Assembly (NCBI GenBank): GCA_949299935.1
Contig: CASGCE010000014.1
Coordinates: forward strand, 62,001 to 126,000
DNA: 64,000 bases
From: an uncultured bacterium
Lineage (GTDB): Bacteria; Cyanobacteriota; Vampirovibrionia; Gastranaerophilales; Gastranaerophilaceae
Reading direction: 5' to 3'
Shown here: one piece after another, positions 17,499-27,600 of the stretch
How the letters are laid out: each line of letters opens with the position of its first letter
How positions within the stretch are numbered: the first letter of the stretch is position 1
Notes under the pieces: model-generated
The model's input: the letters and a program-made list of their open reading frames with translations, nothing else
Told to the model about the DNA's origin: nothing
Database searches by the model: none
Translations under genes and position numbers: made by a program

Positions 17499-19589
17499 AT
17501 GAAAAAACATAAGTGCAGATATGCTTTTACTTTGGCGGAAATGATGGTAGTAATGCTTATACTTACTATAGTGTTGGCTGCATTCGCTCCGTTGATGACG
17601 AAAAGAAAGGCTATAGATTTGTCAAGTCCGTGGCGTTATTCTGACAACAATGTAGATGCTTATTTTGGTTTAGTAACCGGACAGACTGCATTGATTGGTC
17701 AAAGTGATAAGGAATCTGGTGATCCCAGAACTAGACTTTTAATAAAAACTCCTGATGATACTTACCATCCCGTCGTATTCAAAATGGGTGATAAATTTAG
17801 AGTTTTCTCCTTCAGTGACGATAACTTTTTATTCGGTACGCCTAGAGTTAGCAGTTTATCAAGCGCTTTATTGAGCGGCAAACGTAATACATCTTTCGGA
17901 TTGGATACGTTGTACAAGTTCGTGTCCGGTAACGATAATACTGCATTCGGTTATCATGTCATGAGTGAAACTACATCTGGTTCCGGTAATGCTGCGGTGG
18001 GTGCGTCTTCTTTGACGTCAAATACAACCGGCTCTTATAATACTTCATTAGGTGCTTCCTCATTGACGTCAAATACAACCGGCTCTTATAATTCTTCATT
18101 AGGCGCATCCTCGTTAACGTCAAATATATCAGGTTTATACAATACTGCTATGGGTTCGCTTGCATTAAAAGTGTTAACGTCAGAATCTTATAATACAGCT
18201 GTCGGATATTCTGCTCTTCAAAATAATACTACCTCTGCTATTACGGCTGTTGGTTATAATTCATTGAAATCAAATACTGTAGGTAGGTATAACACTGCTG
18301 TTGGTGCTTATACACTTGAAAACAATGTTGGCGGCAGCACCGTTGCATCTACAGGTGAAGGTGCAGGTGCAAGCAATACAGCATTAGGTTCGGAGGCGTT
18401 GCGTTACAATGTGGGTGGTTATATGAATACAGCTGTTGGAAGGTATTCCCTCAGAACTAATATTGAGGGTTCAAATAATACTGCCATCGGTGCTAATTCA
18501 CTTATGGTTAATGTAAACTCAAGTAATACTGCTATAGGCACAAATTCATTGAAGGCAAATGAAGGTGGGCACGGAAATACTGCAATCGGTCATAATGCTC
18601 TTTTAAAGAATGTTGGTGATCTTTCAGGCTCAGTAGGAGGAGGTGGTAGTGTTGCTCCCGATAAAGGCGGTGGCGCGAGTATTCCTTCTATGGATGGTGG
18701 CTCAGGCAATACTGCAATAGGTTATAATACATTGAAGTCAAATTTATATGGCGCGGGTAATACTGCAATTGGTTATAACGCTTGTTCAAATGTAACCGGA
18801 AGTAACAAAATTTGTATTGGTGCTAATTCCGGACCTGCTTCGAGTGACTCTGCCGCATCCAATTTGACTGAATCAATATACATAGGCAGTTCAGACACAG
18901 GGTCGGTATATATTCCCGGTAATTTAATCATAAGCGGGGATCTGGTTGTTGCAAATACTCTTAGAGTTACAAAAGATCAAGCTGTGTCTTTGAAATTGTC
19001 TTCTACAGCGAATACCAAGTCGCTAAAGTGGGCTACTTGCGGTTCGGTGTCTTGTTTGTCAGGTAATATTACTGCTATAGATCCAGGTATCACACCAGGA
19101 CAAGGAACAGGTTCAGGCTCTTTTTCAAAATCTGGTGATGAATTTGGTGCAGTAAGAAATTTGGTAAGTTATGTCAGTTCTGATAAGCGGCTTAAAAATA
19201 TAAAAGGCGAAAATATATCTGGACTTGAAAAAATTCGTCAGTTACGTGTTTATGATTATACATTCAAAGACGATAAAGAAAATACACCAAGAGTTGGGGT
19301 TATTGCTCAGGATTTACAAAAGGTATTTCCTAATGCGGTATCAAAGGATTCTGATGGCTATTTAATGCTGCGTCAGGAGGATATCTTTTATGCAATGCTT
19401 AATTCCATAAAACAACTTGATAACTTTGTACAAAATATAATGAACGAGTTGAAAACTATTGTTGAGAAAATAGTTGGGATTGAGGATCGTGTCAAGGTTC
19501 TTGAGCAGGAAAATAAACTTTTGAAAGAGCAAATAGACAAAATTAACAAGCGTCTTGAAGTTCTGGAAAAAGATGTTCAAGATGACTAA
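17499..19589 (+). CDS. Surface protein: prepilin signal, beta-roll head repeats, S74 self-cleaving chaperone
   Basis: 696 residues. The N-terminus is a type IV prepilin/pseudopilin signal: a short basic leader, A|FTLAEMMVVML, then a hydrophobic helix. Residues ~125-450 are tandem 17-residue units of the type GYNSLKSNTxGxYNTAV, like the left-handed beta-rolls of YadA/Hia heads. The end (~560-640) is a peptidase S74 intramolecular chaperone: SDKRLKNIKG has the Ser and Lys (i, i+5) of the self-cleaving dyad, then VGVIAQDLQKVFP. A coiled coil closes the protein. Phage tail spikes use S74 to trimerise and then release it. The pilin signal suggests assembly at the cell surface. A terminator follows. 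Confidence 0.82.
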   Translation: MKKHKCRYAFTLAEMMVVMLILTIVLAAFAPLMTKRKAIDLSSPWRYSDNNVDAYFGLVTGQTALIGQSDKESGDPRTRLLIKTPDDTYHPVVFKMGDKFRVFSFSDDNFLFGTPRVSSLSSALLSGKRNTSFGLDTLYKFVSGNDNTAFGYHVMSETTSGSGNAAVGASSLTSNTTGSYNTSLGASSLTSNTTGSYNSSLGASSLTSNISGLYNTAMGSLALKVLTSESYNTAVGYSALQNNTTSAITAVGYNSLKSNTVGRYNTAVGAYTLENNVGGSTVASTGEGAGASNTALGSEALRYNVGGYMNTAVGRYSLRTNIEGSNNTAIGANSLMVNVNSSNTAIGTNSLKANEGGHGNTAIGHNALLKNVGDLSGSVGGGGSVAPDKGGGASIPSMDGGSGNTAIGYNTLKSNLYGAGNTAIGYNACSNVTGSNKICIGANSGPASSDSAASNLTESIYIGSSDTGSVYIPGNLIISGDLVVANTLRVTKDQAVSLKLSSTANTKSLKWATCGSVSCLSGNITAIDPGITPGQGTGSGSFSKSGDEFGAVRNLVSYVSSDKRLKNIKGENISGLEKIRQLRVYDYTFKDDKENTPRVGVIAQDLQKVFPNAVSKDSDGYLMLRQEDIFYAMLNSIKQLDNFVQNIMNELKTIVEKIVGIEDRVKVLEQENKLLKEQIDKINKRLEVLEKDVQDD
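18000..18152 (+). repeat. 51-bp tandem repeat in the beta-roll region
   Basis: Three consecutive 51-bp units (18000, 18051, 18102) encode GASSLTSNTTGSYNTSL-type 17-mers. The first two are nearly identical in DNA, indicating recent duplication. More diverged units continue to about 18850. Confidence 0.85.
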
Positions 19590-19604
19590 TATCAAAAACA
19601 TAAT

Positions 19605-19629
19605 AAAAAGCTCCTTTTTGGAGCTTTTT
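19605..19629. terminator. Bidirectional terminator between the S74 gene and glmU
   Basis: AAAAAGCTCC-TTTTT-GGAGCTTTTT, a symmetric hairpin serving the plus-strand gene and the end of glmU. Confidence 0.88.
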
Positions 19630-20905
19630 ATTTTGATACTTTTTTGACCCAGTTTTCAATTATTCTTATTGGAGCTCGAGTAATTGCAAGTGCCCAGGCT
19701 TTGATATCTTTTGTAATGATAGTTCCTGCTGCAACATTGGCACCTTCTTCTACAGTTACAGGTGCTACAAGAACGCTGTTAGAACCTATTTTTACATTGT
19801 CCTTTAATATTGTTTTACTTTTAACATTGTTGATTGGATTAAAATTGGCTGTAATTGTACCAGCTCCGATATTTATGTTTGAGCCAAGCTCGCTGTCGCC
19901 TATATATGAAAGATGCCCTGCATTTGTGTTTGGACCGATTTTAGATTTTTTTACCTCCACAAAATTGCCTATTTTAACATTATCTGCTACCTCTACCTCT
20001 CCTCTAAAATGTGTAAACGGACCTATTTTACAATTTTTTCCGATCTTGTTTTTGCCCTCAAGATATGTTGACGGATAAATTATGGTGTCTTGACCTATTT
20101 CTGTATCTTCACTTATCCAGGTACTTGTCGGATCAGTAATTGTTACGCCGTTTTCCATAAGTTCTCGAAGTTTTCGGTTATTCATTATTTTGGTTGCATT
20201 AGCTAAATTTTCTCTTGAATTTATGCCGTAAATTTCTTCGTTATTTTCTAATGTATATGCACTGACTTTGAGATTTCGGGATTTACCCCATTTAACTATG
20301 TCTGTTAAGTAGTATTCACCTTGTGCGTTGTTTGTTTTTAATTGCGAAAATGCGGGTTTTATTTTTTCCCAGTTGACGCAGTATATCCCTGCGTTAACCT
20401 CTTTTACGGATTTTTCTTCTGTGGTTGCGTCTTTTTCTTCAACAATATATTTGATACTATTGTCGTGGCCTCTTATAATCCTTCCATAGTTCGCTGGATT
20501 TTCAAATATCGCACTTAGAACGGTTATATCTGAATTCGTTTGATTGTGGTAATCTAGTAAGTTTTGCAAAGTTTTTTCCTTGATTAAAGGTGTGTCACCG
20601 CATAGGATAATCACCTGCCCGCTATAGTTTTCAAGGTATGGGCATACTACAGATACTGCATGACCCGTACCCAGCTGCGGAGTTTGAAGTACAGTTTTGT
20701 ATGCGGCATAATTTGACTTGACAAATTCTTCAACTTCTTCTGCCTGATGTCCGATAATTATAAAAGCTTCATCAGAGAAATTTTTTATGTTGTCCAAAAC
20801 GTACCCAAGTATACTTTTGCCCATGATTTTGTGCAAAACTTTGGGTGTCTCGGATTTCATTCTCGTACCTTTTCCTGCTGCTAAAATTATTGATTTAAGC
20901 TTCAT
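19628..20905 (-). CDS. glmU: Bifunctional GlmU (UDP-GlcNAc pyrophosphorylase / GlcN-1-P acetyltransferase)
   Basis: 425 residues. The N-terminal nucleotidyltransferase has LAAGKGTRMKSETPKVLHKI and GDTPLI. The C-terminal left-handed beta-helix (hexapeptide repeats from ~240) contains GPFTHFRGEVEVADNVKIGNF-type units and GAGTITANFNP, the acetyltransferase active-site region. It supplies UDP-GlcNAc for peptidoglycan and lipopolysaccharide. It is slightly shorter than the usual ~450 residues, ending soon after the last repeats. AAAGGAG precedes the start. Confidence 0.94.
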   Translation of the reverse strand: MKLKSIILAAGKGTRMKSETPKVLHKIMGKSILGYVLDNIKNFSDEAFIIIGHQAEEVEEFVKSNYAAYKTVLQTPQLGTGHAVSVVCPYLENYSGQVIILCGDTPLIKEKTLQNLLDYHNQTNSDITVLSAIFENPANYGRIIRGHDNSIKYIVEEKDATTEEKSVKEVNAGIYCVNWEKIKPAFSQLKTNNAQGEYYLTDIVKWGKSRNLKVSAYTLENNEEIYGINSRENLANATKIMNNRKLRELMENGVTITDPTSTWISEDTEIGQDTIIYPSTYLEGKNKIGKNCKIGPFTHFRGEVEVADNVKIGNFVEVKKSKIGPNTNAGHLSYIGDSELGSNINIGAGTITANFNPINNVKSKTILKDNVKIGSNSVLVAPVTVEEGANVAAGTIITKDIKAWALAITRAPIRIIENWVKKVSK

Positions 20906-20974
20906 AATTATTCTCCTTTAAATTAATTTTATCATAAGAATACTGCTTTATAAAATACATTAAGTTTTTTATTG

Positions 20975-20980
20975 TATAAT
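20975..20980 (+). promoter_or_regulatory. -10 box of mnmA (leaderless)
   Basis: TATAAT followed by 6 nt and the ATG at 20987. An in-frame TTG at 20972 lies inside the promoter and is rejected as start. Confidence 0.5.
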
Positions 20981-20986
20981 TGTTTT

Positions 20987-22036
20987 ATGCCATTACATAA
21001 GAAAAAAGCTGTAATTGCAATGAGTGGAGGTGTGGATAGTTCTGTCGCCGCTAAATTGTTGTTGCAAAGTGGTTATGAGGTTGTCGGGCTTACAGGAAAA
21101 ATGGTCAATACATCTTTTGCTGATAAGGTTTGCCAAAATGCTTTGGCTGCTGCTGAAAAATTAGATATAAAACTTCATGTGCTTGATGTTACTCAAGAAT
21201 TTCAAAAACGGGTTGTTGATTATTTCGAACAATCTTATGCTAATGGTGAAACTCCTAATCCTTGTATTAATTGTAACAGGTTTATTAAATGGGGAAAACT
21301 TTTTGATTATGCAGTTAATGTTTTAGGTGCTGAGGTTTTCGCTACGGGGCATTATGCCGATGTAAGATTTACCGGAGGTTTTTACAAACTTTATCCCGCA
21401 AAAGATCGCATTAAGGATCAATTATACTTCTTATACGGGCTGCAACAAAAACAGCTTTCTAAAACTGTTTTCCCTCTGTATAAATTCAATAAGCTTCAGA
21501 TAAAAAAGTTGGCAGATGAGTTTGGGCTTCCTTCTAAAGATTCAAAGGAAAGTCAGGATATTTGCTTTATTGTAAAGCCTGATACCACAAAAAAATACTT
21601 AATTCGTAAATTTGGAGTAAGACGAGGTGATTTTATAGAATTTGCCACCGGTAAAAAACTTGGTGAGCATGAGGGTGCTTACCTTTATACCATTGGACAG
21701 AGAAAAGGTATCGGTATTTCTGCGCCTTACCCGTTATATGTTATTGATATTGATGCTTCGAATAACATTGTTTATTTGGGAGGTGAAAATGACAATTTTA
21801 AAACGAAGCTTGTCCTTAAGAATATTAATTTCTCCTACCCGCTCTTACATGATGAATTTGATGCGTTGGTTAAAATAAGGTATAATATGCAGGCTCAAAA
21901 AGCAAAATGTAAAGTTATTGATAATTTAATTGAGGTTATATTTTATGAACATGTAAATTCTGTAACCTCAGGTCAGTCAGGTGTTTTGTATGATGTCAGT
22001 GACGGACATCTTTTAGGCGGCGGAATTGTTATATAA
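20987..22036 (+). CDS. mnmA: tRNA-uridine 2-sulfurtransferase MnmA
   Basis: 349 residues. The PP-loop AMSGGVDSSVAAKLL is near the N-terminus, the first catalytic Cys region is NPCINCNRFIKWG, the second is SQDICFI, and GQRKGIGI marks the central domain. It thiolates U34 of tRNA-Lys/Glu/Gln. The first methionine after the TATAAT box is used (MPLHKKK). It is divergent from glmU. Confidence 0.94.
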   Translation: MPLHKKKAVIAMSGGVDSSVAAKLLLQSGYEVVGLTGKMVNTSFADKVCQNALAAAEKLDIKLHVLDVTQEFQKRVVDYFEQSYANGETPNPCINCNRFIKWGKLFDYAVNVLGAEVFATGHYADVRFTGGFYKLYPAKDRIKDQLYFLYGLQQKQLSKTVFPLYKFNKLQIKKLADEFGLPSKDSKESQDICFIVKPDTTKKYLIRKFGVRRGDFIEFATGKKLGEHEGAYLYTIGQRKGIGISAPYPLYVIDIDASNNIVYLGGENDNFKTKLVLKNINFSYPLLHDEFDALVKIRYNMQAQKAKCKVIDNLIEVIFYEHVNSVTSGQSGVLYDVSDGHLLGGGIVI

Positions 22037-22089
22037 CTTGTAAAATAATTTTGCCGGATGTATTATGGACTTAATAGAGGAGAACGAAA

Positions 22090-23508
22090 ATGTATAACCC
22101 AAAGTCTATGGAAGCTGATGAGTTTATCTCTCATGAAGAAATTCTTGAAACTCTCGATTACGCTGAAAAAAATAAGCGTAATTTAAAACTTATAGATGAA
22201 ATTTTACAAAAAGCAAAACAAAAAAGAGGACTTTCTCACCGTGAAGCGTCTGTACTGTTGGCTTGTGATATAGAAGATAAAAATCAGGAGATTTATAAGC
22301 TTGCCGAACAAATTAAAAAAGACTTTTACGGCAACAGGATTGTTTTATTTGCACCTTTATATTTGTCAAATTATTGTGTGAATGGTTGTGTGTATTGTCC
22401 TTACCATTTTAAAAACAAGCATATACCACGTAAAAAGCTTACTCAAGAGGAAATCAGGAATGAAGTTATTGCGCTTCAGGATATGGGGCATAAACGTATC
22501 GCAATCGAAACCGGAGAAGACCCGGTTAATAATCCCATTGAATACGTTTTGGAATCTATTAAAACTATTTATGACGTAAAACATAAAAACGGTTCAATAC
22601 GGCGCGTAAACGTTAATATTGCAGCTACGACAATTGAAAATTATAAAAAACTTCGTGATATCGGTATCGGAACGTATATACTTTTTCAGGAAACGTATAA
22701 CAAAGAATCTTATGAATTGCTCCATCCTACAGGTCCAAAACATAATTATAAATGGCATACTGAAGCTATGGATCGTGCAATGGCCGGCGGAATCGATGAT
22801 GTGAGTTTGGGTGTTTTATTCGGTCTTGAATCTTATAAATATGAATTTGCAGGGCTTTTAATGCATGCTGAACACTTGGAGGCTGTACATGGTGTGGGCC
22901 CTCATGCAATAAGTGTTCCCAGAATTAAAAAAGCGGATGATATTAATCCGGATGATTTTGACAATGGTATTGATGACGATATATTCGCTAAAATAGTTGC
23001 TTGTATTAGAATCGCCGTACCCTATACCGGCATGATTATTTCTACCCGTGAAACCGAACAGTGCAGGAAACGTCTTTTACACCTTGGTGTATCTCAGATT
23101 AGCGGTGGTTCAAAAACAAGTGTCGGCGGATATTTTAATCCTATGCCCGATGACGAAAATTCCGCGCAGTTCGATGTGTCTGACAGACGTCCTTTGGATG
23201 ATGTTATTAAATGGCTTATGCAAATGGGATATATACCAAGTTTTTGTACTGCTTGCTATAGAAGCGGTAGAACTGGTGACAGATTCATGGAAATTTGTAA
23301 ACAACAACAAATCCACAATTTCTGCCAGCCAAATGCAATCTTAACTTTGAAAGAGTATCTGGAAGATTATGCATCAATCGAAACTAAACGCATCGGTCTT
23401 GAACTTATCCATAAAGAACTGCAATTGTTGCCTGAAGGTAAGGTTAAGTCCGAAGTTATCAGTGATTTGGTTAAAATTGAAAATGGTATAAGAGACTTGC
23501 GTTTTTAG
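22090..23508 (+). CDS. hydG: HydG, radical SAM tyrosine lyase for [FeFe]-hydrogenase maturation
   Basis: 472 residues. The radical SAM motif CX3CX2C is CVNGCVYC. The C-terminal CX2CX22C motif starts at CTACYRSGRTGDRFM and separates HydG from ThiH. HydG cleaves tyrosine to give CO and cyanide for the H-cluster. HydE, HydF and the hydrogenase are not in this window. The gene follows mnmA by 53 bp with AGAGGAG before the start, and converges with ruvB (2-bp gap). Implies fermentative hydrogen metabolism. Confidence 0.95.
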   Translation: MYNPKSMEADEFISHEEILETLDYAEKNKRNLKLIDEILQKAKQKRGLSHREASVLLACDIEDKNQEIYKLAEQIKKDFYGNRIVLFAPLYLSNYCVNGCVYCPYHFKNKHIPRKKLTQEEIRNEVIALQDMGHKRIAIETGEDPVNNPIEYVLESIKTIYDVKHKNGSIRRVNVNIAATTIENYKKLRDIGIGTYILFQETYNKESYELLHPTGPKHNYKWHTEAMDRAMAGGIDDVSLGVLFGLESYKYEFAGLLMHAEHLEAVHGVGPHAISVPRIKKADDINPDDFDNGIDDDIFAKIVACIRIAVPYTGMIISTRETEQCRKRLLHLGVSQISGGSKTSVGGYFNPMPDDENSAQFDVSDRRPLDDVIKWLMQMGYIPSFCTACYRSGRTGDRFMEICKQQQIHNFCQPNAILTLKEYLEDYASIETKRIGLELIHKELQLLPEGKVKSEVISDLVKIENGIRDLRF

Positions 23509-23510
23509 TT

Positions 23511-24578
23511 TCAAAACAGCCCTTTTTGCTCTACTGTTTGTATATTTTTGTAACCAAGATGTCTGTAAGCTTGCGGAGAAACTTTCCTGCCTCTTGAAGT
23601 TCGCTGTATAAGTCCCGCTTGTAGTAAAAACGGTTCGTATACATCTTCAATTGTCCTTACATCTTCACCTATTGCCGCTGCTATTGTTTCAATCCCGACA
23701 GGACCTCCGTCAAATTTCTCTATTATTAGCTTTAAAAGTGCTCTATCGGTTGTGTCTAAACCGAATTCATCTATTTTTAATATACCGAGTGCTTCATTCG
23801 CTATGTCTTCTGTTATTTTGCCATCATGTTTTACTATGGCGTAGTCACTTACGCGTTTTACAAGTCTGTTTGCTATACGCGGAGTGCCTCTTGAACATCT
23901 TGCGATTACTTGTGCACCTTCCTCGCTGATTTTTATACTCAGAATTTTGGCTGTTCTTTTTATCATCTGGGTTAACTCATCTTTTGTGTAAAATTCCAGT
24001 CGGTGTATTATACCAAAACGATCTCTTAACGGACCCGAAAGCTCCCCAGCTTTAGTGGTCGCACCTATTAGTGTAAATTTTGGCAACGGTATTCGCATGG
24101 TTTTTACGGTATTGTTTTTACCGGTGGTCATGTCTAAGATGTAATCCTCCATCGCCGGATATAAAATTTCCTCCGCTATTTTGTTAAGTCGGTGAATTTC
24201 ATCTATAAAAAGTATTTCACCGCTTTTTATTGACATCAAAACCCCTATGATATCGCGTGGACGCTCAAGTGCCGGTGCTGAGGTTATTTTTATTGCTACT
24301 CCCATCTGTTCCGCAATTACTCCGGCTATTGTAGTTTTGCCCAAACCTGGCGGCCCGTAAAATAGTAGATGATCAAGCGGTTGACCCCTTTTCTTCGCTG
24401 CTTCTATTGTTATTTTTAACGTGTCTTTAAGTGCATTTTGACCTATGTATTCTTCAAAGGTTTTAGGACGTATGCTGTTCTCAAAGTTTTTGTCAAATTC
24501 GTTCGTTTCCGTTTTTATTACCGGATTACGCTTGGCACTTTCGATTGTCAAGTTGTTATTATCTGCTATTATGCTCAT
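23511..24578 (-). CDS. ruvB: Holliday junction helicase RuvB
   Basis: 355 residues. Walker [15 protein letters not shown], Walker [10 protein letters not shown], sensor 1 [10 protein letters not shown], arginine finger GPLRDRFG, and a C-terminal winged helix ending LGYK. It is the hexameric motor of RuvAB branch migration. It has a ~30-residue N-terminal extension before [17 protein letters not shown] lies before the ATG. RuvA and RuvC are not adjacent. Confidence 0.96.
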   Translation of the reverse strand: MSIIADNNNLTIESAKRNPVIKTETNEFDKNFENSIRPKTFEEYIGQNALKDTLKITIEAAKKRGQPLDHLLFYGPPGLGKTTIAGVIAEQMGVAIKITSAPALERPRDIIGVLMSIKSGEILFIDEIHRLNKIAEEILYPAMEDYILDMTTGKNNTVKTMRIPLPKFTLIGATTKAGELSGPLRDRFGIIHRLEFYTKDELTQMIKRTAKILSIKISEEGAQVIARCSRGTPRIANRLVKRVSDYAIVKHDGKITEDIANEALGILKIDEFGLDTTDRALLKLIIEKFDGGPVGIETIAAAIGEDVRTIEDVYEPFLLQAGLIQRTSRGRKVSPQAYRHLGYKNIQTVEQKGLF

Positions 24579-24665
24579 AATTTACCTTCTTTTATTATTT
24601 TAGCACGATTGGTTCTTTTGGAAAAGTTTGTTAATTTAAGTTATTGTTTATTGCCCTAAATGTGT

Positions 24666-24671
24666 TATAAT
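24666..24671 (+). promoter_or_regulatory. -10 box of the zinc-ribbon/TPR gene (leaderless)
   Basis: TATAAT, then 6 nt, then ATG at 24678. An in-frame ATG at 24660 lies upstream of the box and is rejected. Confidence 0.5.
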
Positions 24672-24677
24672 CTTTTT

Positions 24678-27600
24678 ATGGAATGTCCAAAATGTGGTTT
24701 AGAAATTGATGACAAAACTATTGTATGCCCTAATTGTAAAAAGGTGCTAAAAGTTGTTTGTCCGATTTGTAAAACTGTTAATGACAGTAATATATGCAGA
24801 AAGTGCGGTTACGTTATCGTAACCAAATGTCACAATTGTGGCAAAATTAATCCTACGGCAAATAAAAAATGTTCTAAATGTAAGTTTCCATTGGAAAAAA
24901 GTGTTATTTTAAATGAGGCCAATACGGATGATTTTGTTATGCTTACCATTGACTTCCCTAATCTTTCGGACATGAAGGATTTGCTCGGGTCTGTTAAATT
25001 ATATAATAAGTTTAAGGTTAACCTTGATAAGATTATTCTTGATTATGTTAAATCAAAAAAGCTTAGAAGACAAATTATTGATAAAACTTATGTTATACGG
25101 TTTTATAAAGACTATACTTTTAACGGGTCCGTGAATACGGCAGTTAATTCCGCAGTGGAAATACTTAACCTTATTACAAAGCTTAATTGTAAGTTGACTA
25201 AAAGAAAAAATACCTCTGTACGTTGTAATATGTTTTTGTTAAAAAAATCTGTCGAGGATGATCCTAATGATTATAAATCAGGTCTTAATATAAGTATGAT
25301 TTATCAAAAATCATCAATTGATAAAAGAGTTTTAAATTCATTTCAGGTTATTACTGATGCGCCGTTGTTTGAAGTATTGGATAAAAATTACAAGTTGTCC
25401 CCTCTAAATTCAGTTTTGATTAATGGTGAAATGAAAATGTTTTACGAGCTGGATTTGAAGGATTTGATAGAAATTGATCCTTCGCTTTTAGCTGAGGATG
25501 AGGATGATGAAATTAAAATCCCTAATTTTGTTCAAAATATGCTCTACGAACAAGATAAGATGGATGGTGAGGCTTTACTGCGTGCCGAAACTAATGTTGA
25601 TTCCGATGCAATTTATGATATTGAAACAATCAACTTTAATGAGATTAATTGTGATTTTATAAGAACTGAAAATGTCGATGTGTTTTACCATATAGTCAAT
25701 AAATTGCAATCCGTGCCGAGAGGCATTTTGGCTATCAAAACAGCACCGATGTATGTGCCTTATTCACTGAAGATTATTAACGAAATTGAAGAGCTTGGTA
25801 TATACAACATTATTTCAATTACTTGTTATGAGGAAATGAAATATACACCGTATGCCTTTTTTAGGGATTTAGTTTCTGCAATTTTTGAGTATACCGTTTC
25901 TCAAAAATTGTTTGAACAAAACGATTTTTCAGCATTTTCAAATATTGATCCTGAAAATATGATTCGTGATTTGATTACTTTATCAGAAAGAGAAATTTCT
26001 GATGCTATTGATACCAGAAATCAATATTTTGATATTTTCTTAACCTTATTAAAGGTAATCCCTAATACACTTATATTCATTGAAAACTTTGATAAAGTTG
26101 ATTCAAGTTCGTATGATGTTTTGAAATACTTGTTTGATGCTTTTGATGAGTTGCAGATTAGTTATTTAATTTCTTATGATAAGGATTTTTCTCTGCACAA
26201 AAAATCACATTTCTTAATTACACGTCCTTATTATACTGAAATTACTCTTAAACCTACACCTTTTGAAAGAATTATAGAGGAGAACAAAAATTTCTACCGC
26301 AACATAATAAACGATTTTTATTTCCACAGAATCGCCAAATATTCCTGTGGAAGCATTTTGTTTTTGGACTTGGCAATTCAGTACCTGATAGAGTCAGGAA
26401 TATACCAGTATACGGACGACGGTATAGAGATGGTTAATCCCAAAACCATTATTATCCCGTCGAACCTGGATAGGCTTATGAAAAGAAGACTGAATTTGCT
26501 GAAAGACGATCCTCAAACTATGCGTTTTTTGGCTTCGGTTTTACTTTTAGGTACCAGAATTGACGTTGCAACCATTGATAGCTTGGGATACGAAAATGCC
26601 GAAGAAATTATAAACAAACTTTCTGATATGGGTTATGTTTATTTTTATAATAATTGCATGTATTTTCCCAATTATAACTTGTTAAGATCAAATCTTCTGG
26701 AGGTTATTAACAAAGTTGATTTGCAAAAAATTGCGAATGAATTATTTTCCAAGGTTTTTGTTGAAAATATGCCGAGTCCTGTAAAATCATACTTGTATAA
26801 CCTTTTATCTGATGACAGCAATGCGTTTTTGGAATGGGAAAAGCTTGCAAAGGTTAATTTATCTCTTGGTGATTTCAGCGCATATTTAAATTGTTCTATG
26901 GAGATTTTGAATCTTTTGGAAAAGAAAAGTGTTGCCAAAGAATTTAAAGAGGATGTGGAGGAATATAAACTCAAGCTTTATGAAAATATTTCAGATAACC
27001 TGTATGAATATGTTCCGGAGAAAACTCAGGATATTGCCGAATTAACGCTTAAAAACCTGGAAAAAACCACTGATATTGATAAGATTATAACGCTTTGTTC
27101 TAAAATGATAAATGGTGCCTTAGCTTCTGCCAGATATACTCATGCCTTATGCCTGACTCATAAAGTTTTATCACTAATTCCAAATGCTTCTATTGATCCG
27201 ACTGCTCCCAATTTCAATCTTTACTTTCTATTGATGTCTCTGGTTCATGTTGAAATTCTTTTCAACATCAGTGCTATGGAGGATTGTATTGCTGTCGGTT
27301 ATAAAGTTTTGAATGTTATAAGTGATGAGAATATGGCTTTAATCAAACCTGAACATATGTCTGATGAACAGTTTAAAGAATTGGTTACTGATTGTGTAGG
27401 CTATATAGCACTTGCTAATGTCATCCAACTCAAGGGTACAGTCAAAGAATTCTTAGAAATTGCATATTCTTCATTAAGTTTTGTTCCTAAATCGTATGAT
27501 ATTTTTGTTCAACTTCAAGAGCTTATTGCAGGTCGGGAGGTATCTGTTTCTGAGGATATGACTGCTGACGATAAATTCTCGAAAGTTGTTTATCATGTTA

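Noticed and set aside
22090-23508. Tyrosine lyase ThiH (thiamine synthesis)
   Set aside because: The C-terminal CX2CX22C auxiliary cluster motif is present, which defines HydG.
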